52,294 nucleotides of DNA from an uncultured Caryophanales bacterium (lineage in GTDB: Bacteria > Bacillota_I > Bacilli_A > RF39 > UBA660): the NCBI GenBank assembly GCA_947164795.1, contig CAMUXV010000004.1:1-52294 (forward strand), read 5' to 3'. The notes below the pieces were generated by a model. That model was not told where the DNA came from. It ran no database searches and saw only the letters and a program-made list of their open reading frames with translations. This document shows, in pieces, positions 1 to 10,185 of this stretch. The translations under genes and the position numbers were made by a program. The stretch's first letter is position 1. Each line of letters starts with the position of its first letter.

Positions 1-413
1 AAAAAACCTATTGATACTACTTTTTCATTATAGTAGTTTTGAATTGTATATAATGATGATATTCTTTTTTTATACATATATTCAATTATTTTAGATGATA
101 TTTCATATATATCATTTTGTTCTAATGATAAATAAATTTTTATAATATTATGCTTTTCTAAGATACTTGGTATTTGTTTATTTTTATCAGGTAAATATAT
201 TCCTAAATATTCTTGGTATGGAATGATTTTTATTCCTCTTCTTTCATAATTCTTTTTATTTTGATAAAAATTACTTTGTACATTAATTAGATTTATTTCT
301 TTTCTGCTTTTATTTATATAATTATTTATATCAATATAACTCGTATTTGCATTAACTTTATATAATTCAGAAATATCATTTAATAATAATTCCATTTCTA
401 CATTCTTATTCAT
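1..413 (-). CDS. hypothetical protein, C-terminus cut by window edge
   Basis: Open reading frame read by eye on minus strand: MNKNVEMELLLNDISELYKVNANTSYIDINNYINKSRKEINLINVQSNFYQ..., start overlaps the stop of the PFOR gene (ATGAATAA/GAATAA overlap). Not in supplied ORF track because it runs off the window. Confidence 0.6.
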   Translation of the reverse strand, partial: MNKNVEMELLLNDISELYKVNANTSYIDINNYINKSRKEINLINVQSNFYQNKKNYERRGIKIIPYQEYLGIYLPDKNKQIPSILEKHNIIKIYLSLEQNDIYEISSKIIEYMYKKRISSLYTIQNYYNEKVVSIGF

Positions 414-3400
414 CTCGGTTATCCTCTAATTTTTTATAATAGTTATATCTATTTATTGCCCAATTCTTTTGCTCATTTAATAGAATATCAGCATTTTCTT
501 TATTTACTCTTTTTAAATTAATAAATCTATTTTCAGTCATTAGATAATCTTCGTATTTTTCAAACTTTGGTTCTCTGGAATCTATTATTAATTTTTTATT
601 ATCTGGATTATATCTAAATGTTAAAAAGTATCCACATTCTGTTGCTAGATATCCATTGGATTGAGAGTGTTCCATACCTTTTTTTATTCCATGTTCAATG
701 CATGGACAATATGCTATTACTAGAGATGGTCCATTATGCTCTGAAGCCTCTTTTAATACTTTTAGATATTGTTCTTTATTATATCCAATGTTAGTAGTAG
801 CTACATATACATGTGGATAACACATTGCAATCCTTGCTAAATCTTTCTTATAATTATCTTTACCATTAGATGTAAAGGAAGCAACAGAACCGATATTGGA
901 TGATTTAGATGATTGTCCACCAGTATTTGAGTATACTTCAGTATCTAGTACTAAAATATTGATATTCTCTTTTTTAGATAGAACATGATCTAAGCCATCA
1001 TAACCGATATCATAAGCAAAACCATCTCCTCCTACTATCCACATACTTTTTGGCAATATATAATCTTTCATCTCTAATAGATATGGATGTTTTTTATAAT
1101 CAATTTTTTCTTTTACTTCTTTACATATATCATAGTTATCCATATTTTCTACCCATAGTTTGAATGTTTTATTTCTTGGATATTCCATCATATATTTCTT
1201 TACTTTATCTCTATTCAGATTAATGCCTGTAAGAATACCATAGCCATATTCAGCATTATCTTCAAATAATGAGCTAGCCCATGGAATACTATATGGTGTA
1301 CTTGGCATACTTCCACCATATATTGATGAACATCCAGTGGCATTAGCTATTATTAGATTATCATTGAATACTCTTGTTAAGTTTGTTAAATATGGTGTTT
1401 CTCCACATCCAGCACATGCGCCAGAATACTCAAATTTCGGTTCTTTAAATGATATATTCTTTACAGTTAATACTTTACTTTCATATTTATCATTGACATT
1501 ATTTTTAAGCAAGTAATCAAAATCTTTATCCTTCTTAGTATTAGGTACCATTGTTAAGGCTTTATTACCTAGTTTGCCAGGACAAGCATTTACACATACT
1601 CCACATCCAGTACATTGTTCATAATTGATTCCTATAGTAAATTTTTTATCCTTAGGCATAAGAGATGGTATGCTTGTAACTTTATCATCTTTCTTATCTA
1701 ATAGGAATGGTCTTATTACTCCATGCGGACAAGAGAAAGCACACTGATTACACTCTATACAATTTTCTGGTATCCACTCAGGAATATTTTCGGCGATATT
1801 TCTTTTTTCCTTATTAGTAGTACCTGGTTCAAAGATTCCATTTGCATATTTTTCAAAAGAACTTACTGGTAATGTTTCTCCTTTAAGTAAATTGATAGTT
1901 TCAATAAAGTTTAGTTTTTTATTGTCTGTATATTCCAAATTAATCCAATCTTTTTCTACTTTTACTTCCTTTAAGTATTTTAAAGATTCATCAATTATTT
2001 TATTATTGATATCGATTATCTTTTGTCCTTTAGACGAGAATCTAATCTCATTATTCTTTTTCATTATTAATATTGCTTTATTAATATCCATTAATTTCAT
2101 TATTTTTAGAATACATACTTCCATACAAGTATTTATTTTATTCTTTAGACCTAAACTATTTGCTATACTATAAGCATCTATAGTATATAATTTTATTTGT
2201 TTTTTAGCTAGCAAATATTTTACTTTATTGGGTAAACTTATCTTTAATCTATCTCCATCTAAATTAGTATTTAAAAATAATATACCATTATTTTTGATAT
2301 TGTCTAAAATATCATATTTATACATATATGCATCTTTTGATACCACTATAAAGTTAGGATTTTCAATATAATATGTACTTTTAATAGGATTATCAGAAAA
2401 TCTTAAATGGCTTCTTGTTACTCCTCCTGATTTTTTAGAATCATATTGGAAATATCCTTGAACATATTTAGAAGTATTATCTCCTAGTACTTTAAGAATA
2501 TCTTTAGAAGTAGATACCATTCCATCTGATCCGTATCCATATATTAGCATTTCAAATGCACTATTATTTAATTTAAAGTTTTTATCATAATTTAAACTTA
2601 GATTTGTTATATCATCATTTATTCCGATAGTAAAGTTATTCTTCTTTTCTCCATTTAAATTGTCATAGACAGCTTTTATCATCGAAGGTGTTGTATTTTT
2701 AGAAGATAGTCCATATCTCCCTCCGATTACTTTGATATTAGTTTCTTTTAATGCATTTACAACATCTAGATATAATGGTTCTCCAGAAGAACCTACTTCT
2801 TTTGTTCGATCTAATACTGCTACACTCTTTACAGTACTTGGTATTACACTAAGTAAATGTTTAATACTAAATGGTCTAAATAAATGTACTTTAACTAATC
2901 CTACTCTATATCCATTATTATTTAAATTATCAATAGTTTCTTCAATACATTCACATACTGAGCCCATAGCTATAATAATGGAAGTAGCATTCCTATCTCC
3001 ATAGTAATTAAATAATTTATAGTCTTTTTTTGTTATCTTATTTATTTTACTCAGATATTTTTCAACATTATTTATAGCATCTTCATAATATTTATTTCTA
3101 CTTTCCGTATGTTGAAAATAGATATCATCATTTTCAGCTGTTCCTCTAGTATTTGGTTTTTCATTATTTAGTCTTCTATCTCTAAAAGATTGTAAAGCTT
3201 TCTTATCAATTAAAGTTTCTATCTTAGATAAATCTATTTCTTTTATTTTATCTAATTCATGACTTGTTCTAAAACCATCAAAGAAGTGAATAAATGGTAG
3301 TGATGATTTAATACTAGATAGATGGGCTACCATAGCCATATGATATGCTTCTTCTACTGATGAAGAAGATAACATGCATACTCCAGTTTGTCTAGTAGCA

Positions 3401-3807
3401 TATATATCTTGATGATCTCCAAAGATACTAAGTGAATGGGTAGATAAAGAACGAGCTGCAACATGGATTACTCCTGGAAGAAGTTCTCCTGCTAATTTGT
3501 ATAAGGTTGGTATCATTAAAAGTAATCCTTGACTAGCAGTAAAAGTACTGGATAGCATTCCACTTTGAAGAGCACCATGAACCATAGCTACTGCTCCCTT
3601 TTCCGATTCCATTTCTACCACTTTAACGGTATTGCCAAAGAAATTCTTTTCTCCATCTGTTGCCATTTTATCTATCTTTTCAGCCATAGGACTAGCGGGT
3701 GTTATAGGATATATTCCCACTACTTCATTAAATTTATAAGCTACTCTTGATACTGCTTCATTGGCATCCATTACTTTGTATTTATTCATATCTATTCCTC
3801 TTTTCAT
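406..3807 (-). CDS. nifJ: pyruvate:ferredoxin (flavodoxin) oxidoreductase
   Basis: 1133 aa; PITPASPMAE N-terminus, two 4Fe-4S motifs (CIECNQCAFSCPHG, CTGCGVCVNACPG), TPP domain GCSSIYGGSMPSTPY. Probable true start MNKYKVMDANEA at 3789. Confidence 0.95.
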   Translation of the reverse strand: MKRGIDMNKYKVMDANEAVSRVAYKFNEVVGIYPITPASPMAEKIDKMATDGEKNFFGNTVKVVEMESEKGAVAMVHGALQSGMLSSTFTASQGLLLMIPTLYKLAGELLPGVIHVAARSLSTHSLSIFGDHQDIYATRQTGVCMLSSSSVEEAYHMAMVAHLSSIKSSLPFIHFFDGFRTSHELDKIKEIDLSKIETLIDKKALQSFRDRRLNNEKPNTRGTAENDDIYFQHTESRNKYYEDAINNVEKYLSKINKITKKDYKLFNYYGDRNATSIIIAMGSVCECIEETIDNLNNNGYRVGLVKVHLFRPFSIKHLLSVIPSTVKSVAVLDRTKEVGSSGEPLYLDVVNALKETNIKVIGGRYGLSSKNTTPSMIKAVYDNLNGEKKNNFTIGINDDITNLSLNYDKNFKLNNSAFEMLIYGYGSDGMVSTSKDILKVLGDNTSKYVQGYFQYDSKKSGGVTRSHLRFSDNPIKSTYYIENPNFIVVSKDAYMYKYDILDNIKNNGILFLNTNLDGDRLKISLPNKVKYLLAKKQIKLYTIDAYSIANSLGLKNKINTCMEVCILKIMKLMDINKAILIMKKNNEIRFSSKGQKIIDINNKIIDESLKYLKEVKVEKDWINLEYTDNKKLNFIETINLLKGETLPVSSFEKYANGIFEPGTTNKEKRNIAENIPEWIPENCIECNQCAFSCPHGVIRPFLLDKKDDKVTSIPSLMPKDKKFTIGINYEQCTGCGVCVNACPGKLGNKALTMVPNTKKDKDFDYLLKNNVNDKYESKVLTVKNISFKEPKFEYSGACAGCGETPYLTNLTRVFNDNLIIANATGCSSIYGGSMPSTPYSIPWASSLFEDNAEYGYGILTGINLNRDKVKKYMMEYPRNKTFKLWVENMDNYDICKEVKEKIDYKKHPYLLEMKDYILPKSMWIVGGDGFAYDIGYDGLDHVLSKKENINILVLDTEVYSNTGGQSSKSSNIGSVASFTSNGKDNYKKDLARIAMCYPHVYVATTNIGYNKEQYLKVLKEASEHNGPSLVIAYCPCIEHGIKKGMEHSQSNGYLATECGYFLTFRYNPDNKKLIIDSREPKFEKYEDYLMTENRFINLKRVNKENADILLNEQKNWAINRYNYYKKLEDNRDE

Positions 3808-3867
3808 CTATCTATATTACGATATAATTTTATCATAATTATTTATAAATAACAATATATAGAAAAA

Positions 3868-3897
3868 AAGAAGTTATTTCTTTGCATCAAACTTCTT
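3868..3897 (-). terminator. intrinsic terminator of typA overlapping its stop codon
   Basis: AAGAAGTT...AACTTCTT then T-run on minus strand. Confidence 0.65.
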
Positions 3898-5682
3898 TCT
3901 TGATTCTGTATTTAAAATGAATTTTCTTAGTCTTATATTATTTGGTGTAATTTCTACTAATTCATCACTGTTTATATAATCTAAGCAATATTCTAGTGAT
4001 AATAGTCTAGGTCTTTTTAATACTACAGTATGGTCTGATCCTGCTGCTCTCGTATTTGTTAATTGTTTTCCTTTAACAACATTAACTGCCAAATCGTTTT
4101 CACGATTACATTCTCCTACTATCATACCTTCATATACTTCCGTACCAGGTTCAATAAACATTACTCCTCTATCTTCTAGTTGCCCTAGTGCATAAGCAGT
4201 AGCTTTTCCAGCTTCTGTTGCTACTAGTACACCTAGTTTTCTTTCAGTAGAGTTAATGTCTTCAATTGGTAAGTATTCTCTAAAGGTATGATTTAATATT
4301 CCATATCCTTTAGTTAATGTCATAAAGTCAGTATTAAATCCTATTAATCCTCTTGATGGTATTATATAGTTTAGTCTAATTAAATTATTGACATTAGACA
4401 TATTTTCCATCTTACCACCGCGAAGTCCTAATGCTTCAATCACATTACCTACAGACTCTTCTCCTACTTCGATTTGAACATCTTCATATGGTTCACAATT
4501 TATTCCATCTATTTCTTTAATAATTACTTCTGGTTTAGATACTTGTAATTCAAATCCTTCTCTTCTTAAATTTTCAATTAATATTGATAGATGTAATTCT
4601 CCACGACCAGATACGATCCATGATTCATTACCCGATTCTTCTACTTTTAAACTTACATCTCTTTGAGTTTCTTTAAATAGCCTTTCTCCAATTTTTCTAG
4701 CAGTTACTTCTTTCCCATCCTTACCAACAAATGGACTATTATTTACCATAAAAGTCATTTTTAATGTTGGTTCATCAATTCTTAGTATTGGTAAAGCTTC
4801 TTCACTTCCAATATTACATACTGTTTCTCCTACTGATATATCCATTAATCCTGCTATTGCTATAATATCTCCAGCATGAGCTTCTGTTATTTCAACTCTT
4901 TTTAATCCTTCAAAACCAAATAATTTTTGAATTCTAAACTGCTTAATACTTCCATCTAATCTGACACAGGATACCATTTCATTAACTTTAATATGCCCTC
5001 TTTTTACTCTACCTATTCCAATTCTTCCTACATATTCATTATAGTCAAGTAGTGCCGGTTGAAATTGTAAACTTCCTTCTTCGCTTACATTTGGTTCTGG
5101 TATTTCATCAATTATCAATTTAAAGATATCATCATAACTTTCGATTTGCGTACTTAAATCAGGACTTAAACTAGCAGTACCATTTAAAGCAGATACATAA
5201 GCTACTTTAAAATCTAATTGTTCCTCACTTGCTCCTAGTTCTATAAACAAGTCAATTACTTCATCTAATACTTTATCAACACGTGCTGTTGGCTTATCAA
5301 CTTTATTAATTATAACTATTGGTTTAACTCCTGCCTCTAATGCTTTTTTAAGTACAAATCTAGTTTGAGGCATTGTTCCTTCATAAGCATCTACTAAAAG
5401 CATTACACCATCAACCATATTCATTATTCTTTCTACTTCTCCACCAAAATCAGCGTGACCAGGTGTGTCTAGAATATTTATTTTATATCCATTATAATTA
5501 ATTGATGTTGTTTTGGCTAGTATTGTTATTCCTCTTTCTCTTTCAATATCATTAGAGTCCATTACTCTTTCTGATACTTGTTCATTTTCTCTAAATGTAC
5601 CTGATTTTTTAAGTAGTTGATCCACTAGTGTTGTCTTCCCATGGTCAACATGTGCTATGATAGCAATATTTCTCATTTTCAT
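3874..5682 (-). CDS. typA: ribosome-associated GTPase TypA/BipA
   Basis: [34 protein letters not shown] and the BipA C-terminal region. Confidence 0.96.
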   Translation of the reverse strand: MKMRNIAIIAHVDHGKTTLVDQLLKKSGTFRENEQVSERVMDSNDIERERGITILAKTTSINYNGYKINILDTPGHADFGGEVERIMNMVDGVMLLVDAYEGTMPQTRFVLKKALEAGVKPIVIINKVDKPTARVDKVLDEVIDLFIELGASEEQLDFKVAYVSALNGTASLSPDLSTQIESYDDIFKLIIDEIPEPNVSEEGSLQFQPALLDYNEYVGRIGIGRVKRGHIKVNEMVSCVRLDGSIKQFRIQKLFGFEGLKRVEITEAHAGDIIAIAGLMDISVGETVCNIGSEEALPILRIDEPTLKMTFMVNNSPFVGKDGKEVTARKIGERLFKETQRDVSLKVEESGNESWIVSGRGELHLSILIENLRREGFELQVSKPEVIIKEIDGINCEPYEDVQIEVGEESVGNVIEALGLRGGKMENMSNVNNLIRLNYIIPSRGLIGFNTDFMTLTKGYGILNHTFREYLPIEDINSTERKLGVLVATEAGKATAYALGQLEDRGVMFIEPGTEVYEGMIVGECNRENDLAVNVVKGKQLTNTRAAGSDHTVVLKRPRLLSLEYCLDYINSDELVEITPNNIRLRKFILNTESRKKFDAKK

Positions 5683-5757
5683 AAATTACACCTCTTTTTT
5701 TCACAAATTATAATTATATCACACTTTATTCTATTTTGGAAGAATTTTTTAAAATAA

Positions 5758-5781
5758 AAAAACATCTATATAATATAGATA
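5758..5781 (-). terminator. intrinsic terminator
   Basis: ATCTATA TTA TATAGAT followed by GTTTTTTT on minus strand, downstream of ORF 5809-6183. Confidence 0.6.
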
Positions 5782-5808
5782 ATTTTTAGCAAATGATATT
5801 AATTAATA

Positions 5809-6183
5809 TTATTTACTTTTTTTACTACTATTTTCTTCTTTTTGATAAGCTTCTATAGTATTACTTAAACATAATAGCATATATTCCTTGCATCTTTCTT
5901 CTAGTGCTTTTTGCTCTTCGGCATTTAAAGTTTGTAAATTAACATTTCTGTTTAATTTTGGTAAATATACTTCTTCTGCATTTTTTAAATAGTCTAGTAT
6001 TTCTTTAAGCGAATGTTTTAATGTGTCAACCGCTATAGCATACTCTGATGTATTATTCTCAAATATTTCCATTGGATTATATTTTTCTTGGGTGTATCTC
6101 GATATAAAAGTTATTAATTCATAATATATGTCTCCCAACCCATATTCTATATAATCATCTACATTTATTTTTATTTTTTTCAT
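5809..6183 (-). CDS. hypothetical protein
   Basis: 124-aa ORF. Confidence 0.6.
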   Translation of the reverse strand: MKKIKINVDDYIEYGLGDIYYELITFISRYTQEKYNPMEIFENNTSEYAIAVDTLKHSLKEILDYLKNAEEVYLPKLNRNVNLQTLNAEEQKALEERCKEYMLLCLSNTIEAYQKEENSSKKSK

Positions 6184-6218
6184 AACATTTCCCTAATTTC
6201 CAACAATATTATTTTTTT

Positions 6219-6755
6219 CTATTTATTTGTATTACTTTTATAATATTTTTTTATTTTAGAACTTATTAAATCAAATAATGTTACTAATACTAAGTAGACT
6301 CCTGTTACTTTAAATAGCGTATACATAATGGTACTAGGGGCAAAGATTAGTACTATTCCTAATACTATTGATATAATAGCTACTACTAGATAAGGAATAA
6401 ATTTGAATTCAAAATACTTTGCAAATAATCCTGTGGATACTATAAATAGTAGTAATGATACAAATGATGGCAATAATTCAATAAATAGAAAATTACCATA
6501 TTTATAGATAAATAATGATAACCAGAAACAAATTATGCATGTTACTAGTGGTGTATAATTACCTTTTTCATATTCTTTATCCATAACAAATGTTATTAAC
6601 CGAACTATTCCTATTAAAGATAAGATAACAACAAATAAGTAATTAATACTATTTAGAAATGATTCTGTTGCAAATATTAATACTATTCCTATTATTATTT
6701 CTACTAGGCAATACAATCCTTTTTTTATTTTTTCTTTATTTTCTTCTTTTGTCAT
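6219..6755 (-). CDS. multi-pass membrane protein (DUF308/HdeD-like topology)
   Basis: 178 aa, about six hydrophobic segments. Confidence 0.6.
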   Translation of the reverse strand: MTKEENKEKIKKGLYCLVEIIIGIVLIFATESFLNSINYLFVVILSLIGIVRLITFVMDKEYEKGNYTPLVTCIICFWLSLFIYKYGNFLFIELLPSFVSLLLFIVSTGLFAKYFEFKFIPYLVVAIISIVLGIVLIFAPSTIMYTLFKVTGVYLVLVTLFDLISSKIKKYYKSNTNK

Positions 6756-6843
6756 ATTTATACATCCCTTCTAGTTACAATATAACAAAAATAATAATAG
6801 TTTTCAAGTATTTATTTGTGTCAACAATTATGTTGATATATTA

Positions 6844-6876
6844 AAAGGGAAGAATTATACTTTCTTTCTTCCCTTT
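6844..6876. terminator. bidirectional-looking hairpin at 3' end of small ORF
   Basis: AAAGGGAAGAA / TTCTTCCCTTT perfect 11-bp arms. Confidence 0.6.
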
Positions 6877-6953
6877 AAATAACTATTTAATTTTATATAA
6901 GATATATCCTTACTCATTTCATCTAGAATGTCCTCCACTAAAATATAACCCAT
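6855..6953 (-). CDS. unannotated 32-aa small protein MGYILVEDILDEMSKDISYIKLNSYLKGRKKV
   Basis: ATG preceded by AAAAGGAGGATAAAT (strong SD), terminator hairpin at stop, TATAAT -10 upstream. Confidence 0.55.
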   Translation of the reverse strand: MGYILVEDILDEMSKDISYIKLNSYLKGRKKV

Positions 6954-7000
6954 ATTTATCCTCCTTTTTATAAAGGATAACACAATTTTTATATCTTTGC

Positions 7001-7024
7001 ATTATATTCGACAAAACTAGACAA
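7001..7024 (-). promoter_or_regulatory. putative Spo0A-type promoter: tandem 0A-like boxes adjoining a -10
   Basis: minus strand TTGTCTAG-TT-TTGTCGAA-TATAAT; boxes in 10-bp phase, second box matches TTGTCGAA. Confidence 0.4.
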
Positions 7025-7031
7025 AACTTTT

Positions 7032-7286
7032 CTATCTTGTTCTACCGTCCTGTTTTAAGGCTTTTAATTCTTCTTTCTTTTCTTCTATTGCCATTTTTAT
7101 TTGTGGTTTTAATTCAGATAAAGAACGATCTTCATACATTTCGACTAAAACCTCTAATTCTGTTTTGCATTTTGAAATATTTTGCTCATGAGAATCCATA
7201 CTATTATAAAGTTCCATATAGCTTGGATTATTAACTAGTTTTTGTGAAAGTCTATTTCTCATTTCTTCATAAATAGTATTTTCCAT
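7032..7286 (-). CDS. hypothetical protein (coiled-coil, 84 aa)
   Basis: ORF with charged helical composition and an upstream SD (AGGAGG). Confidence 0.55.
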   Translation of the reverse strand: MENTIYEEMRNRLSQKLVNNPSYMELYNSMDSHEQNISKCKTELEVLVEMYEDRSLSELKPQIKMAIEEKKEELKALKQDGRTR

Positions 7287-7350
7287 ATATAATCCACCTC
7301 CTTATTGAGATATTATACATTCTATACGTATCATTATCAAGATTAATATA

Positions 7351-8769
7351 TTAATTTTTAGTAATACGAACTTTAATAGATGTGGTTTTTGGAGTATAAC
7401 TTGCTTTTACCTCATCACCGGTTACAACCACATTAACAGTATGTTCGCCTTCTCCTAATCCAGATAAGTCTACAGTTGCTTTAATGGCAGTGGCATCTAT
7501 TGTGTCTAATACTTCTTTTGTTCCTTTTACTATTACTGTCGTCTTGGAAGAGTTTTCTCCAATAGCTCCTGCCTTAAGATTTGGTCCTAAATTAATGGCA
7601 TCTATTTTAATATCGTTTACTTCAATGCTTTCAACACTTGCCACCGATATCTTAACTGTTATTGTTTTTTCTGATACTTCTCTTATACCATCATGTTTAG
7701 GTACTACTACTGTATATGTCTTGCTATCAGATAGTCCAGTAATATCGACTTCTATTGGTATGTATGAATCAGTATAAGTTTTAATAGCTTCTTCATCGCC
7801 ATATATTTTTACAGTGTTTACTGATGTAGTAATAGAACTAATTGCCTTACCAAAAGCAACTTCTCCAGTAGGTATTATCTTTATCTTGGCATCAACGCTA
7901 TAAGACTCAATATTAATAGTAGCAGTTACCTTTTCTGGTACTATTTCTACATCTACTACATTTCCATATTTATCATATGCAAGTAATTTAACATTATCTA
8001 GAATATTAACACCAGCTGTTGGATCACTTAAACTTCCAACATCTACTAATGCTTTTACAGTAGCTACATTTTCAATATTATGGATTGATTTAGGATCATC
8101 TGTTCCTTTAATTATTACTTCTTCTTTATCTAGTGTTACTGATTGTACTGCTAATCTACTATTTAGCTTATCTTTATTAATAACATCAACAGTTATACTC
8201 TTGGTTGCTGAAACTTTTTCATAGACATTAACTGTTATTGATGATGGATTTAATTTATATGATACTGAGTTTATTGCATTTTGATAATTTAATTCAACTC
8301 TATGTGTTCCTGCTTTTAGGTTAGCTAAATCTACTGTAACTTTTCCAGTAGAAAGTTGTTTAGCAAGATATAAGTCTACAGTTCTTCCAATTAGGGTTAC
8401 ATCAGCAGTTTCAGGAAGGCCTTCTACTATATATGCTTCTTTATTATATGTGGCTTCAACAGCCTGATTTTCCAGCACCTCGGCAGCACTATCAATTATA
8501 GTGCTCGCTTGATTGTCTACATAGAAGAATAATAGTAATGCTAGTAAAAGTGATAAAAATATCATAGTATTTCTTTTACTTATCCACTTTTCAAACTTAC
8601 CTGCCCCTTTATCAAATTTATCGCTTATAAATAATCCAAATTTTGTTATTGGTGTCACAATAATTTTATCTATTATTCTAGCAGTTATTCGGAAGAATTT
8701 CTTGATACTTTTTATTATTTTTTTAAGCATTTTCATTATGATCTTCCTCCTCATCCTCAAATTCATCAT
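7351..8769 (-). CDS. cdaR: YbbR-domain protein, CdaA regulator CdaR
   Basis: single N-terminal TM plus repeated YbbR-like domains; directly downstream of and overlapping cdaA. Confidence 0.9.
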   Translation of the reverse strand: MMNLRMRRKIIMKMLKKIIKSIKKFFRITARIIDKIIVTPITKFGLFISDKFDKGAGKFEKWISKRNTMIFLSLLLALLLFFYVDNQASTIIDSAAEVLENQAVEATYNKEAYIVEGLPETADVTLIGRTVDLYLAKQLSTGKVTVDLANLKAGTHRVELNYQNAINSVSYKLNPSSITVNVYEKVSATKSITVDVINKDKLNSRLAVQSVTLDKEEVIIKGTDDPKSIHNIENVATVKALVDVGSLSDPTAGVNILDNVKLLAYDKYGNVVDVEIVPEKVTATINIESYSVDAKIKIIPTGEVAFGKAISSITTSVNTVKIYGDEEAIKTYTDSYIPIEVDITGLSDSKTYTVVVPKHDGIREVSEKTITVKISVASVESIEVNDIKIDAINLGPNLKAGAIGENSSKTTVIVKGTKEVLDTIDATAIKATVDLSGLGEGEHTVNVVVTGDEVKASYTPKTTSIKVRITKN

Positions 8770-9550
8770 CTAATAGAACCTCTCTTTTTGGTTTTAGTTC
8801 TTCTACCAGAATCATTCGTGCATCATCTAAGGAAAGATTATAATTTAAATTACCACCTGTTGCTATTGATAATTTTCCAGTTTCTTCACTTACTACTAGT
8901 GCAATAGCATCTGATTCTTCACTTATCCCAATAGCGGCTCTATGGCGTGTACCTAACTTTTTGCTTATTTTGCTATTAATGCTTATTGGGAATACCGCTC
9001 CTGCTGAAGTTATTTTATTTCCTTGAATTATAACTCCACCATCATGAAGCGGGTTTCTTGGAAAGAATATTGATATTAATAATTCTGATGAAATATCCCC
9101 ATATATTGGCTTACTTCTTTCAATATATTCATTTAAGCTAATATCTCTTTCTAGTACTATTAATGCTCCTATTCTTGATTTTCTCAAGTAATCAACGGCA
9201 TTCATCACTTCATAAACTAACTTTTCTCTTTCATCAAGAGTTAGTACTTTATGTCTGCCTAGTAATTGTTTTCTTCCGATATGTTCCAGCATATTTCTAA
9301 TTTCTGGTTGAAATATTATTACTAAAGCAAGCGGTCCCCACATTATTACATACTCAAGTAGTAGTCCTATTGTAGTTAAGTTTAAGACGTCGCTTAATAC
9401 TTTTACAATTAGGATAACTGCTACTCCTTTAAATAAAAGGACCATTTTTACATTATTTTTTATGTTTTTTAACACGAAATATATTATTACCCATACTAAT
9501 GATATATCTATTATTTTTTGTAATATTACTAAGATACTATCTACTGTCAT
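8723..9550 (-). CDS. cdaA: diadenylate cyclase (c-di-AMP synthase) CdaA
   Basis: three N-terminal TM, DGGVIIQGNKI, GTRHRAAIGISEESDA. Confidence 0.96.
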   Translation of the reverse strand: MTVDSILVILQKIIDISLVWVIIYFVLKNIKNNVKMVLLFKGVAVILIVKVLSDVLNLTTIGLLLEYVIMWGPLALVIIFQPEIRNMLEHIGRKQLLGRHKVLTLDEREKLVYEVMNAVDYLRKSRIGALIVLERDISLNEYIERSKPIYGDISSELLISIFFPRNPLHDGGVIIQGNKITSAGAVFPISINSKISKKLGTRHRAAIGISEESDAIALVVSEETGKLSIATGGNLNYNLSLDDARMILVEELKPKREVLLDDEFEDEEEDHNENA

Positions 9551-9554
9551 ATTA

Positions 9555-10061
9555 TCACCTTCCTAATCCAATCACTGTTATAGCTCCCTCTATACATAAA
9601 TAGCAGAGAATAATTATTCCTCCAAAAAGAAGAATCATACTGTTTATAAATCCTTTGTTGGAATTATTTTCTTTTTCATCCATAGGAACCGTCATTTCCT
9701 CTTTTCCGTCTTTATTATTTATGTTAAGGAAATCTTTCTTAGTCATAACAGCATAACATCTAAATAACTTTTTATTTGCCTTTCCTTTATATAATGTATT
9801 TAATTTATCAATACTATAATATGATAATGAAAAACCCAAATTAATATAATATTCTTTTCTGTCTTCCAAATTTTTAGCTGACAAATTTACATATGAAACA
9901 TCTTCATCTTCTATTAACAGTGATACCTTTTTAAATACTATTTGTAATTCTTCTTCTGAAGATTTAGCTTCTTCAAATAAATATATAACATTATCAATTA
10001 TTTGATATGTAAAGTGGTCTGTCAAATGATTTTTTTCCTCTTTTTTATTACTTCTTTTCAT
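9555..10061 (-). CDS. hypothetical protein with C-terminal TM
   Basis: 168-aa ORF immediately upstream of cdaA. Confidence 0.55.
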   Translation of the reverse strand: MKRSNKKEEKNHLTDHFTYQIIDNVIYLFEEAKSSEEELQIVFKKVSLLIEDEDVSYVNLSAKNLEDRKEYYINLGFSLSYYSIDKLNTLYKGKANKKLFRCYAVMTKKDFLNINNKDGKEEMTVPMDEKENNSNKGFINSMILLFGGIIILCYLCIEGAITVIGLGR

Positions 10062-10157
10062 TTAATCATCCTCACAATAATTTTATCACGGCATAAGAAA
10101 AAAAGCAAGATTATAGGAAAATGTTTTTTCTAAGTCCTTATATTACTTAATAAAATT

Positions 10158-10185
10158 AAAGAGTGATGTCATGGTATCACTCTTT
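10158..10185 (-). terminator. intrinsic terminator overlapping stop of adhesin-sortase ORF
   Basis: AAAGAGTGAT / ATCACTCTTT 10-bp stem. Confidence 0.65.

Noticed and set aside
1892-3750. plus-strand ORFs antisense to PFOR (1892-2173, 2732-3004, 3565-3750)
   Set aside because: No SD, no motifs, inside a confident minus-strand gene.
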